A stretch of 64,000 nt of DNA, taken from Cheilinus undulatus. Lineage: Eukaryota; Chordata; Actinopteri; Labriformes; Labridae. This document shows, one piece after another, positions 36,835-49,768 of this stretch. The stretch lies in the NCBI RefSeq assembly GCF_018320785.1, contig NC_054885.1, forward strand, positions 11,964,421-12,028,420. The letters are read 5' to 3'. The notes under the pieces were generated by a model. The model searched no databases and had not been told where the DNA came from. It worked only from the letters and a program-made list of their open reading frames with translations. The translations under genes and the position numbers were made by a program. Each line of letters opens with the position of its first letter. Positions within the stretch are counted from its first letter, which is position 1.

Positions 36835-39800
36835 CTAACCACTGTTTATGTTACTATTTTCTTCCCGGATATTAAACACTTTCTTCAATTCTTCTTCAAA
36901 TAACTCCTTCAGTCTGTTTCCCATGGCCAGGAACTCCTCATTGTCCTGCAAGAGAATATAAAAGTCCTCGTCAGTGTTTGCAAAACTATTACTCTTTTGA
37001 TATTTCAGTGTTGATTAAACCAGCAATGACACTCTTTCTTACTCGGTTGTAGGAGGCACAATTAGCGAAAATGAGCTGAATGTCGGACACAAAGTCTCCG
37101 ACAGTCCGGTAGAGTTTTTCCTGGAGCTTGTCTGCTACTTTTTCAAGCCACATTGGAGTTTTAACCACAGTGGTGTAGTCTTTCAGCTGAGGGTAGAAGA
37201 GCAAAAAAAGTGCAGTGTTACAAATCTTCCCCTTCATGTTCAAATTGCATCAATTCTACCCTGCAGAAAAAAAAAGATGGTGTGGTTAATTTGCAGCTTG
37301 TTTGATATAAATTAAACATTTTACCAGTTTTGATAGGAAGGCAGAAAAAAAACAAAGAATAAAGACGTACATATCTACTTGGGTTTGTAGCAAATGTCTG
37401 CTCCTCATCAGCGCTGCACAGACACAGGAGGAGATACTGACATCCCTGTTTATGCAGAAGAAGGAAGAATGATGGCGAGTTGGGAAAAAAACAAGGATAA
37501 AAGATGTTTAAGTTAGAAAGAATCAGATTCTGCCTACCATCAGGTGTTGTGATATCGGTCGGGACATGGCTGCTTCCCTTTCCACCTCTTCCCAGTTCAT
37601 CCACTCCCGAGTGATAGCGAATACACAGAATGTGCACTTCCAGGGTTTACTGTCCCTGCTCACACAGACATAAGCAAATATGGGGCACAATGATTACTAA
37701 TCATGATTAGAATACAAGCCAATGAATTAATCTTACTGTCGATTTCAATTCAGTTTTGCTTTATTGGCACAAACTTACTAATATTAATCTTACTGTCATA
37801 GAAATAAATAATGCTTAGTCAGAATCCCAGCCAAGAATCCCACATGATTTGCAGTCATAAATATCTTTCTTTATTAGCAGTTATAAATTTGCACTTATTG
37901 TCGTTATTTATATTTGGTGGTGCGGCTGTTCTGGGATCCCCTGCCTTTTCGCGAGCCTACGTGGAAAGCATCAAGCAGGAACAGCACACGTTTTAGCCTT
38001 TGCTCTGCCTAAAGGAGAGCCTGAGGCAGGAAGAGAAGCAGCAAAAAACACCCAGAGCAGAGCAGGCATCAGTGACCACAGAATGACATCCATTAAGTCA
38101 GAAGCAGAATAAAGGAGGAGGTGGGGTGGAGGAGGGCTGCAAAAAGCAGCAAAGCTTAGCCAGGCTAAAGCAGCTTGAATATGGCAGCGTGAGTGTGATT
38201 TAACAATAGCCTGCCTAGCGCGAATCAGTGGGCCGTCACCTGATGAGGGCTACTGTATAGTCAGCTGATCTTGATCATTTGACAGCACTAGTTTATATCT
38301 GCTTTGATACTTTAAGAGAAATAAAAATGTACCACCAACCCTGTATTTGGGGGCAATCTATTGGAGGTGTAAATAAACTATTCTTGCAAAATTGCCTAAT
38401 CCAATAGCTATCGTTCCATGTTTACACTTCAACACTTTGGTCCTGCAACCCATCTCACAAATGCCTTAAAGGTAGGATATAAAACTTTCCTTTGTGTTTT
38501 GATGGGCTGCAGATGCATCTCTCACTGATCCCTTCTCAGAAAAGCAGCTGGAAGTTGATTAGGTTTTTCTCTATGAAATATTTAATCCATAGTCTTTTCT
38601 GTCATTATTTTATCCCCCATGTGGTGGCAAAGCTAACGTCTGGTCGGAGAGGAGCTCATACAAAGTCAAAAAATGAAACATGATTACCTTCATCAAATCG
38701 TCAACTAAAAGAAGCACCAGTCTGTTGGTGTAAACCCAGAGTTGAGAACAACAAACAGAGGAAGTTTGACTACACTCTTTTAGAGAGGGCTCTGGCAGCA
38801 GACTGCAGATCTCAGACTCTTGTGGATCACTATGGTGAGACGGCATATCTGTCAGTAGGAAGGGACATAAGTTGCTGGTACAACGTTTTTTGTTTTTTTT
38901 TTTCATTCAACTTTATTCACAGGCAAAGTCTGGCAGTTAGATTAATTAAATAACCATATTGCAACTATTACAGACTAAGTAACATTTCATAAATAAAACT
39001 GAAAAAGGTCCAATGTCTAATCAGGGATTAAGTTATGTATAGCCTGTTTAGGTTAAAGCTAACATAGCTTCGATCGCTATGTAATTAATATTAATATTTA
39101 AGCCAATGTAGCTATGCTATCTTTAGCTAAAGCTAACTGTTCACATTACTGCTTCTAAAACGTATATAGCTTTAGCAAATGTAGCATAATCTAACACAGC
39201 TACGTAGCTAAAGTAGCTTCACTAGCTTTATCCTTAGCTGAAGCTTGCTTCAGGACAGGTTTATTCTATGTATACAGTTTACTCGGCTTTTTTTAAACAT
39301 TTTCCTTTGCAGGTCAGGTGTTTGATTTTTAACAATAGGTATCCTTACCCTTACCTTAACCCTTACTGGAAGTTTAATTCCACTCTAAGTTTTTTCATAT
39401 ATTTCTATTCTTACGGATGTGGTGTCTCACCTGCAGCAGTCTGAAAGTGTCTGAGATCTGTTTTGCTTTTTTAGAGTTGTCGCTCAGTGATAACAATTCT
39501 CCACTCAGCCCTCCGTCACAGCCTCCATCCTCGCTAACCATTTAATTAAACAGTTGGCGAATACGTTTTATTAAGTCTCTTTAGAAAAGATGCCCAGGTT
39601 AGCGTTAGTGTATGCTGTAGACAGAAAGCAGAAGAGAGAGACAGCAATGTCTCTCGGTTTCTTAGTTTCCTTTTCCATTCCATCTGTGCACTGATAAAAG
39701 CTTCACAGCCCTGCATGAACACTCAAGCCAAACAATGACCTAAATATAAATATAAATAAATCTAAACAAAGAAAAAAAAAACGTTTCCAGTTAAAGACAG

Positions 39801-42800
39801 CCATTCTTCATGTGTCTTGGTCATCTCCAATTGTTTTTAAAAGCTTACCCTAAAATGGCGTCGTCTACATGAGGCAGGTGACATCTCTGATGGAAAGAGC
39901 GTGGGCACAGATCACACACCACCAACTTTTCTTCGTCTTCAGTTTTACAGATGCAACACTCATCATCGTTCTTCTGACTCTCCTGTGAGGTTGAACATGT
40001 GACTGTTTACTAAAGATAATTGTTGCAGCAGTAATGGCAGTCTGTCCATACAGAAAAAATAGGTGCAGCAGACAAAAGTGCTGATCCGGGACCTTACCAT
40101 TTCCTCAGGATCTGGTTTGCACAGTCTGCAGGAACACAGTAGAGTGTGCATTATCAAGCCTTTTGCCTGAAAACACACATGGGAAGGTTACTTTGATTCA
40201 TTTCATAGATGGACTCTTTTTAGGTTTGACAAGAAGCGTTGTTTTCAGTTGTCTCTGGGATCTTTAAAGCTGTGAAACAATTCATGAAAAGGCATAGGCT
40301 ATGTTTCCACAACAGGGTGATTCCGATTAGACAATAACTGAACTTTGATAACAAACACCTCATGATACCACCCAGACTGTGGTTACCTGTATGAGGACAC
40401 CAAGTGGTTTTCCTTCCCACATGATGTCTTTCCTCCAGGAGGGATCTGTCTGAGATGAAGCCCAGCTCGAAAACTCCACCGGGGTCATCCAGCTCGTCTC
40501 TGTCCGAATACTTTTCCCACGATTCCCTAGTGGAACGACAAAATTTAGAGGAGGTAGTTGTTACTTTTGTCAAACAACTTTGTTTCTGTGCGCTAAGTAA
40601 AATAATATAAATATCTAAAATAAAACTAGGATGCTTGGAAAGCTGTTTGTTTTATTTCACTGTGTAATGGAGACACGTTGTCACAGGGAGCTTTAGAAAG
40701 TCAAATTTGGCCAAAAACATAAGCTCACAGCTCTAAAATAGGATGTGCAGGTGTCTTTATTTAGCTTTTCTGCAGAGAAGGACGAACTGAAGTTACCTGC
40801 TGCAAAGCGTTTCAAATGGAAGGTCGCAGCTTTATCCTCACATGTAACTTTGAACACCTTCTTGCCGGTGTCAATGTTAACATCAAGCTGCTGCTCTGCC
40901 TGCTCCTCGTTGTCTTCATCGTCTTCTTCTGTAAAAGACACATGCATGTCACTACACTGCCTTTGCCACAATGCACAGTACAAATCTTAAGTGATTATTT
41001 TTAGATTTTTTAGTGTAGAAATCAGCACCTGTGAAATTTCCTTTTCTGCTTGATGAAGGCTGCTCTTCATCCTGCTCTTCATCCTCATCTTCATCCTCGT
41101 CGTCATCTTCATCCTCGTCGTCATCTTCATCCTCTTTTTCTCCTTCAGACACTGAGGAAAAAGGTAAGAAATCAGCAATTTTAAGTTAAATTATTCAGAA
41201 AAGATGAGACCATAGAGAAGGATATGTATGGAAAGAGATACTGGAGGATAACCATGCAGTACCTATAAAAAGTATTTACCCTCTTAGATGTTTTACACTC
41301 TAATGATTTTATAAATCAATCATGGTCTATATGATTTGGCTCTTGTCAAAAAAAAAAAAACCTTTATTAATGTCAATTAAAAAATGAAAATATTTAAGGT
41401 AAAATAAGTGACTGCATAAATATTCACCCCCTTTAAAGTGACTTAGCTTATTCAACAGGTCCAGCCAATTGGTGCTTGAAGTCTCACAATTAGTGAAATG
41501 GGGATCACCTGAATGCAGTGAATGTGTCTCAAGTGGCTGTAGTATAAAGCCCCCTGTGTCTGGAAGGTCCAGTCACTGGTTGATCAGTATTCCTGGCCAC
41601 CATTAAACCATAAATACAAAAGAACACTTTAGGCAACTCAGAGAAAAGGTACTTGAAACGTATAAGTACAGATACCAAAAAAACATTCCAAGGTAAAGAC
41701 AGTTAAATCCATCACCAAGAAATGGTAGGAATATGGTACATGTGGAAATCTGCCTGGATCAGGCCGTCCTCTCGAGTGACTGTGATAAAGAGAAAGCAAA
41801 TGTTGAAAAAAACTCATTAAATCTGCTAGAGTCTAGAGTTTGCCAAAATGCATGAGAGAGACTCTGTGGTCAAGTGGAAGAAAAGTTTTGGGGATGCAAT
41901 GAGGAAACAGCAGGAGTTGATCTGATTCATCAATCATCACACTGCTTCCTCAGATTAGAAGTATTTCCGTGGTAAACCTTGAACCTCGTGTCACAAATAT
42001 GGCAGCGTAACCTGCATCGTATTTTAAAAAGTGGAGCCAACCTTCGGCTGCTTCCTATCTGCCATGCTTGTTTTGTTGATTCAGTGAGCTGCTGCCGACG
42101 TCATTACTCTTGTCCATTCAATGCTGCTTTTGCATCCAGCATGGAAAACGGACTACTCTTCCATTCTCTTGCAGTTACAAGGATGCATTTAGGTACAGAA
42201 ACATGGTATCGTTTGATTTTATGTGAAGTGGTACTCGGAAGTACCAACAGAATTCTGTTGGTACCTATAAAAGTACAGAATTTAGTACCCATCCCTATTT
42301 TGTGGACACCAAACACTGCATCACCACAAACACATAAACCCCACCATGAAGCATGATGGCCGCAGCATCACGCTTTAGGGATGCTTCTCAGCAGCTGGCC
42401 CTGGTAGGCTTGTAAAGGTAGAGCGTAAATTAATATAGGAGAATCCTGGAGGACAATCGTATTCAGTCTGCAAGAGAACTATGAGTGGCCGAGTTAAAGC
42501 CCAGACCTCAATCCAATAAATAATTGGTAACTTGACTTGAGAAGGGCTATTCAAATAAAATTACTTTCTAGATATCTGTTTTTCCTTTTACATTAATGAG
42601 GCCTTTTTGTACTTTTTTTTTGCCAAAATAGCCAAATTATATTGATCATGACTGATTTATAAAATCAATAAAAGTTTAAAACATCCAAGGGGGTGAATAC
42701 TTTAAGAGGATGTATACAGATAGATAAATTGTTTTTTTTTTTATCAACAAACCTGTAGTTAAATCCTCAGATGGAAACAGCGATTTCTTGGTCTAGCCGG

Positions 42801-45800
42801 AATAAAACAAAGCAATCAGGTTAGATTAGAATCGCTTAAAACAAAAGAAGTCAGACTGCATGCATGTCTTTTTGATCGCACCTTTTTACCCCTGACTCGA
42901 AAATTAGCTGATTTCAGGTGACCATCCTGCACAAAAAACAGAAAAAAAGGTGTATTTCAATATGCAATGCATCCATGTTTCAATTCAACAATGATTTAAA
43001 TAACTGTCAACTGACCTGTATAAGTTTTCCTAGCGATACATTTTTACATCGAATGCTTAATTTCCAGTTCTTACTGCTCTCCTTCCCTGCAAACTTCTCG
43101 AACTGAGCTGGAGTGAACCACTCTTTGCCCACTGCTATGCACTTTTCCCCTGAGACAAAGAGGAAAAGGGATCAAGTCAACCACTTCAGGGATGGCCAAC
43201 GAAGGCTTTTTTTCCACACAAGCTGTGTGCTGCAACCGAGCACCTTGGTTTGACTGTAAATGCTTAAAGAACTGTTTAAAGTTGTGTTTTAACTCATGAT
43301 CTGCTTGTTTTAAGCCCATGATGATTAAGGGAAGCAGACTGTGGCGTTAAACAAGGTCAGAGAAGCAGCTGTAAACACCGTAGCTCCATACACTTGCCAG
43401 TATCTCTGCTAAAGCCAAGTTAACTCAATGAGAAATATTTCTGACCAGTTCTTCACAATAAAAGTCCATAGTTGATATTTTATTTACATTATTTACATTA
43501 ACTCTTAATTTTTTTATCACTGCGATATAATACGATTAACCAGACCAAAAAGCAATGCCGCGGTATAGATTTCAGGCCATGTCTCTAAGCTCTACCTGAC
43601 CACCCACCTTTAGCCAGTCTCTGTCTGTTCAGCATGCCCTCCTTCTGTCCACAGGTCACTGGCAGCTGGTACTTATAGATGGGCCAGCTCCAAATTTCCC
43701 CTTTCTCTCCTTTTTTGAGTGGAGAGGCTGAAAAAAAAAAAAACGTCTACACTCAGACTTCCTGTATGATACTGTCATTTGCAGAAGCATCAGTAAAATG
43801 CGACTTACAGAATAATAATTTCTTGGATTTTTTCCTCTGACCTAGTGTTGGCACAGATGATGAAACAGACTCCTCATCATCCTCACGCACAATATTTCTA
43901 AGCTTTTTCTTCTTTTTTAATGAACTTGCAGGTGTCTCCTCTTCTTCCTCATCTTCTGAAAGCTCCTTCCTTTTACCTTCACTTGGATCTTCTTCTATTT
44001 TCTCTGGCAGTTGAATGCAAGAACGGAAAGATCCTGCAATTAAATAAATGTTCAAGGCCATCAGAGACATCGAGTCACAACAAACACAAATTTCAAAATA
44101 ACAGTTCTTGTTTTCTGAACAATTCCTTTCAATTTTGTTGTTTTATTCACCCCTTCAGCTAGTTTGTTTATGTTCAGCTTCACACTTAGCATGGTGCCAA
44201 TCCAACCACATCCAACCAGTCTAGTCATTATTAATCCATTACTTGTAGCTTTTACTGCTTATAAACTAGTTTATTTTCAAATGAACAACTTTAGGATAAC
44301 AATTTAAGGTTGTTGTTTTTTCTTCAGTTATCATTTTGAACTGTTAACTTTAAGCTAGTAGCTAAGACTTATATGCTGGCAGGCTAACCACTTTTCTGGA
44401 GATGTACTGTACACAACTTAATCAACTAAACAAGACACTGCAAGCACTGGCACTACTTGTCAGTTAAATCTACCATGTATATTAATTTTTAAAAAAGTCT
44501 AAACTGACTTACAAAACCTGATTACAAAACCTTTAATAAGTAAAGGGTCAGCAAACAGGAATAAAGCTTGTCCTCCATGTAAACATTGTAACGCAGCAAG
44601 TATAACTTACGCAGCTTCATTAGCTGCATAAGCTACATATAAAAAATAGGGCTATGAAGCAAATGGAGGTAATAGTTAACGTAGCTAAAGTAGGCTACTT
44701 ATCTAGTTTTGTGGCTATGTAGCCATTGGTACGGCATTTTATTTTACCAGTAATCTATAAAATTATTTCTCCAGATGGCCTAGCACAGGGTTGTCAAACT
44801 CAAGGCCCGGGGGCCAAATCCGGCCTGTGGCACAGTTAAACCCAGCCCACCAGATCATATTTTTATTATAACTGGCCCACTAGTATGAGGTCTGCACATT
44901 TCCTCCAGTATAACAATGTATACTTAACCTTAAACATTAAAAATATCCTTGTTATGTCATAAGAATTAGAAAGAATTCAAATAATTTGATAAAAAGTCAG
45001 GAATGTGAGATAAGAAATTTGTGTTTTCATTTCATATTTTCTAATTTGCATTTCACAATTATAACTTAAAGTTTTTGGCTTTGACTTTTTATACCATATT
45101 TTGACCTTATCAAATCATGATTTTGAATTCTATCCCATATTTTGACCGTTTAGATTTAGAATGTTAATTTTCAAGTCATATTTTGGTGTTTCAAACTCAT
45201 GAATTTGAATTTTGTCTTACATTTTGACAATTTCAACTCCTAACTTTGAATATTATTTCCGAATATTAACCTTTTTGATTTAAAAATCTTAAATTTTTAT
45301 CTCATCTTTGGACCTTTAGAACTCAGTAATATTAATTTTACCTCATATTTTGACATTAAAAACTCATGATTTTGAATTTCAAAACTGTTGATTTGGGGTT
45401 TTATCTCATATTTTCACCTTCTAAACTCTTAATTTAGATTTTTTTTCTCATACCTCGACTTTTTCAACTCCTAAATATAACTTTTAATCCCAAATATTGA
45501 CCTTTTCGATCCAAAATGCATTTATTTGACCTTTGAAACTCATGATTTTGAATTTTAATTGGTAGTTTAACTGTTAAAAATCATGATTTAACTTCTGACA
45601 TTTTTTTCAATCTTAATATCATTTATCATCAGTGTTACTCCTGTTGTATATTTATGGCGTATGTAGGTGTGTGCAACGAATTGCAGCAACTTTAGCTGCA
45701 ACTTTAAAGCAAACAAAGAATAAAAACAAGGCAAACTTGGTAACTTTTAAGGCCCCTTATAAGAGGAAACAAAAGGATTCTTACCATCTATGAGGCTGTT

Positions 45801-47695
45801 GCGCAACAGTCTGAAAATGGGATACTGGTTCATGATGGTCTCCTTAAAAACACACTTCCAGAAAACAGTAATGTGTTTCGATCGCTCTCTCTCCAACCAG
45901 TCCAGAAGTTCATAGATGTTTGTCTTCATTTTGTCTTTGCTCTTCATGCGAATCAACTTCTGCAAACACACAGAGATGGGAAGATTGACCAGGAATTACT
46001 ATCAAATATTTACTTATTAATGTCTGTAGTAAGCTGAACAATACTGTATGTCAGAAACAATGCATTTTGCCCTTTGAAAATATCTGCAAAGACATCAAAT
46101 TTAGAGCTGCTGTATTAGAATAAGCATTGTTTGCTGATGACACAAGTTTATTTTGATTTGGAGAACTTATAGTGATTGTCAAAACATTAAAACTGACTGA
46201 TCAAGTTTAAAGTAAATTAATTAAAGTAAATTTTGCACCTGTAAGGAATTAATGCATTTGTCAGACTGTTCATTATTTTCGTAATACCTTGTTTGTCACA
46301 ATGAGATAACCCCAATAAAAAAAATTTAAAAAAAAGTTTAAAGTAAATGGTTTGACTTTGTTAACTTATCATTGCATGATGATGAAAAAAAATATGTTAC
46401 TTGGTTGAAATAAGGCCGACAGTTGTGAGTATGAGAATTGTTTAGCAATATAAAATAGACGAGCAATTTGAATAGATGAAATCTTCACTCTCTGAACAGT
46501 TTAACTCTAACTCTTCTGAGCTTACTGTATACCATTTCTGTTAAAAATGTATCTTAGTTTTGTCGAAAAGTAACAATAGAAGCTAAACAAAACAACTAGA
46601 AACAGGATTATGACGTTTATCTGTGATTATTTTCTCCACATAAAATTGATGAAATGAATAAAGGGATAAATTTATCATAAAGCTTATAATAAATATTTTT
46701 AGTTACTTGCATGACTTGTTGCAAGCTATTCTTTTGCAAAAATGAGACCGTAGCCTATCTATTGAATGGTTAATTTTCAATTAGGTTTTGCATGATATAA
46801 TAACATCGGTATCATCAGATATTAGCTTCGGGATGTGAGTTATCTATATCAGCAAATATGAAATTTATGAGCCAATATTTCCAACAGATATCTGCCTATA
46901 TCTGCTTTAAATATGTATTGAAAGAAGTCTCTTTCGAAATGTGTTAATTTGTTCATCTTAAAACTTTAAACTACATTTTAACATTAATTAATAAATTCTG
47001 GCATATCAGATACAGACAAAAATTCAATACTGTGCATCCTTATTTTCAAGTAAATTCAACAAGTCTGTTAGAGCAGTCTGTTTTTATAATGGTGGACAGA
47101 GAAAGAGTGTTCAAGGGTGCCAAAACCACTGGATTTTATTGTAAATATTAGTAAGGAAAATTAGTTGTTGAAGTCATTTTGAGACACTTAATAAACTCAT
47201 TTCAAACGCTGATTTTTTTCAATCTTTAAGTTTACCACAAATTTCGGGTCGGGGGGCGTTTTCCCTGGAGCCTTGTTAGGGGTTTGTGCAAACCTGGCTC
47301 CAATTTAACAAGTCTCCTTGTAGAATGAGGTAAATCCTGGAGACCTGACTGATTTCTGGTTTAAATTATTGCTGAACTGCTTATAATAGCTAAGTTACGA
47401 TGGTAAACAAAACATATTGGCCTGTTATGAAATCTGACCTGTCCTGAATACCACTGGTCGCTCACGCACTTCCCGCGCTTACTCAAGCGCGCGATTCATT
47501 AATTAGGAAGCTGGAACAGCACTGCACACTGCTTCAGCTTCAGGGCCTTACCTTATATCTGTCCTCTGGGATCAAGTTATGGTCCCTGAGCTGGTTTATG
47601 AAGGTATGTGGGTTCTCAACACAGGACATTTCTGTCTTCTTACAGTGAAAAAACGGCAGCAGATCCTTTGGCTCCAGGAAGTCCAGGGGGTCCAT
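36835..47695 (-). CDS. SP140/SP110-like nuclear body protein (HSR-SAND-SAND-PHD-bromodomain)
   Basis: Sixteen exons: 47552-47695, 45785-45959, 43809-44033, 43608-43727, 43016-43149, 42882-42926, 42753-42792, 41029-41151, 40797-40928, 40387-40526, 40098-40166, 39849-39982, 37538-37655, 37371-37445, 37043-37186, 36835-36945. All phases close, giving 642 aa. Residues 1-106 form the HSR/SP100 domain (MDPLDFLEPKDLLPFF; NQYPIFRLLRNSLIDG). An acidic linker follows. SAND 1 spans about 197-275 (LPVTCGQKEG, KEWFTPAQFEKFAGKE, NWKLSIRC). A second acidic linker leads to SAND 2 at about 352-440 (GKSIRTETSWMTPVEF, WRKDIMWEGKPLGVLIQ). The PHD finger (about 457-505) keeps CCIC, CDLC, HQRC and CTFC. The bromodomain (about 534-630) keeps ASYN with its acetyl-lysine-binding Asn. 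Such proteins read chromatin in nuclear bodies. The start is the only ATG that opens a complete HSR domain. Confidence 0.93.
37736..37775 (-). mobile_element. LINE 3'-tail fragment
   Basis: TTCAATTCAGTTTTGCTTTATTGGCA is, on the minus strand, the TGCCAATAAAGC / GAATTGAAT tail typical of fish LINEs. It lies between the PHD exons. Confidence 0.45.
39040..39260. repeat. TAGCT-rich degenerate tandem repeat
   Basis: AGCTAAAGCTAAC, TGTAGCTATG and related words recur in an intron of the SP140-like gene. They are related in composition to the 16600-17400 array. Confidence 0.5.
41262..42712 (+). mobile_element. Tc1-like transposon remnant with nested MITE
   Basis: The terminal repeats are near-complementary: AAAGTATTTACCCTCTTAGA near 41270 and GGGGGTGAATACTTTAAGAG near 42690. 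Internal pieces (CTGTGGTCAAGTGGAAG, GGACACCAAACACTGC) are Tc1 transposase remnants. A second repeat with GGTACC/AGGGATGGG-type ends sits at roughly 41990-42300 and contains a perfect palindrome at 42241-42264. The whole lies in an SP140-like intron. Confidence 0.7.
44775..45610. repeat. Interspersed repeat plus degenerate AT-rich array
   Basis: GTTGTCAAACTCAAGGCCCG at 44792 starts a dispersed repeat. It is followed by a long run of loosely repeated ATTTTGAC / AACTCATGATTTTGAATT units to about 45610. This lies in intron 2 of the SP140-like gene. No exon was found. Confidence 0.65.
46080..46340 (+). mobile_element. LINE reverse-transcriptase fragment
   Basis: The frame from about 46126 reads ALFADDTSLF, the catalytic FADD box of LINE reverse transcriptases, then a stop. 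An A-rich tail follows near 46316-46340. It is internally deleted and non-functional, in SP140-like intron 1. Confidence 0.5.
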
Positions 47696-48050
47696 TATTA
47701 TGTCCGCCAGTGTAGCTGTGAATCCTTCTCCTGCACCAAAAATAGCGGGTCCTGGTGGTTCAAAACTGCATAAATACTCACTTTTGGTTAGAATTTAACT
47801 AAAGCATTACATCATGTGCTTCTAGGCTTCCACCACCGCTATAGTTTTTCACTCTGAGTAATAAAACAAACTTTCTCAGCTATTTTAACGCGAAAAAAGT
47901 GTGACTTAAAAGTTTTACGGTACTGCGTCAGAAACCAAATCAAAGAGAAGGTAGCAGATTCAGAAATCTCGACATCTAACGCAACCAGGATGAGGCCTGT
48001 CCACAAATGTTTCCTCATTCCTCCTTCCTTTCCACTCCCTGTGACGTTTG

Positions 48051-48062
48051 GAAAGTGAAACT
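48051..48062 (+). promoter_or_regulatory. Interferon-stimulated response element upstream of the SP140-like gene
   Basis: GAAAGTGAAACT is a 12-of-12 match to the ISRE consensus GAAANNGAAACT. It lies about 356 bp upstream of the ATG at 47695. SP100-family genes are interferon-inducible in mammals, which fits. Function is inferred. Confidence 0.6.
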
Positions 48063-48199
48063 AATTTTACTTCTAAATGTCTTCTGGGTGCAGCGCTGTT
48101 TAGTGGCGACAGATGGCGCCAAATACCACGAAGAAATAGGCGAAACACTTTCAGCTTTCTTTCCTCTTCATGTTGTAACTTCTTTGATGTGAACACTGA

Positions 48200-49768
48200 T
48201 TTTTTTAGACCTCTTTGATGTAAAGACTTTATATTTTATCCCTTTGATGTGTAGACTTCACTTTTTGAGTTCTTTCATGTCTACTAGGGTAAAATTAATC
48301 ATGGCAACTGTTTATGCAAATGCCACTATGTAGGAGAAATCTTATCTGACAGTTTTAGTCAATTAGGTATCACACAAGAATCAACAGTTTATTAGAAAAT
48401 ACACGAATAAAGCTAACAGCCATTTTGTTCTATACACCAACAGACAATGACATAATATCAGGTTCAGTTCAATTAATTTGTCCCCAGAAGTCAAGGCACT
48501 TAGAGCAGCAGCCTTACAAAAAGCAAAGATCTTAACAAATATATTCTGTAATGTCAAGAACTTTTATGCATGTTTGAGTTAAACTGAAGCAGAAGTAAGG
48601 TGTAGATGTGGTAGGTAAGATGTGGTAGGAAGGAGGATTGAAGCAATCCTGGTTGTAGGCTGGATGTCCTTGCATTTTACCAGGGGAATGGGAAAATAAT
48701 CTGTTGAAAATAAAGTCTACACCTTTAAGGCGGAGGGAGGGGTGGATGTGGTGAGCAAGCATGTCCTAGGGCAAACTTTTTAGCTCATGATCCCCACAAA
48801 TTTGCATCAGAGATCGGGGAACCCCGTCCTCCCTTGAGGGGATAAAGTGAGCAATATTGCACAAAGCATCATGTACACAAAGCATTTTCAGTATTTTTTA
48901 TAACTTTTACTTGTATTTAAGCCCAAGTATCACTTAATAACTATGTTTTTATTTTGATTTGAACTCAATATAACATTCTTTTTTAAAATAATAGATAAAA
49001 TTTATGATTTTAAATCCAATAAAGTTTCTCTTTGTTTTATGGAAAGCATCCCATGACCCCTTTTCACAGTCTCACGCCCCCTGGGGGTCCAGGACCCCCT
49101 CTTTGGGAACCACTGGCCTAGGTTATTGTTGGGGTAGGTAGCAGAGTTGGCCCTTGACCATCCTGTAGATGCCCTAAGGGCCAAAAAGCTGTCTCTAGCT
49201 TTTTAGGGGTGAAAAAGCCCGGAGAAAAGAGATGCTAGACGTTGGCTGCATAGCAACACACATATGTTGACATGTATTGAGCTTGACTCTAGCTTGAATT
49301 GCATAGTATGATTTTTTAATGAAACTTAGTTCATGCAGGACATGATAGTCATACGCCCAGCCATGATCATCTGACAGCCAGCTGATCCCAGTCATCACCT
49401 CCCAGCTCCCACGGCCAATCACAACTCTTTCTCTCAACACAGTGTGTTTAAATGTGACGTATTTCTCACTAATCCCTGCTTGCATTAATGCTGATGCAAC
49501 ACACTGCTGCTGCTAGCCAAGCTTAACCTCCTCCACCCCAGCCTCCTCCTTTATATCATAAAGCTTGTTGCACCCTTATATTCAGACTGATGCTACTATA
49601 GATTAATTGCTTTTAAATGTTAGTGTATTTATTACACATTGTCATAAATGTATCTGAGGATTCTAGCCATGCACTCCCTAGAAAGTCAAAACAGCTTTAA
49701 TAATTCATTTATTATTATCTTTCATGAAACAAAATGATTTCAACACACATTTATGGGACATACATAAT
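48200..49768. repeat. Intergenic spacer rich in a dispersed repeat also found in the GIMAP units
   Basis: The words GCATTTTACCAGGGGAATGGGAAAATAATCTGTTG, given here only as a location (about 48672-48706), and TGGATGTGG recur in the same order at 7930-7970 and 16415-16500. A GAACCACTGG-type MITE end lies near 49110. A block at 49465-49610 matches 35860-36010. No gene was found. Confidence 0.6.
49708..49713 (-). terminator. Candidate poly(A) signal of the FAM20C-like gene
   Basis: AATAAA on the minus strand, about 55 bp beyond the stop at 49769. A second AATAAA overlaps the stop codon itself. Confidence 0.45.

Noticed and set aside
36835-47695. AIRE as identity of the SP140-like gene
   Set aside because: HSR, SAND and PHD are shared with AIRE, but this gene has one PHD and a C-terminal bromodomain, which places it in the SP100/SP110/SP140 group.
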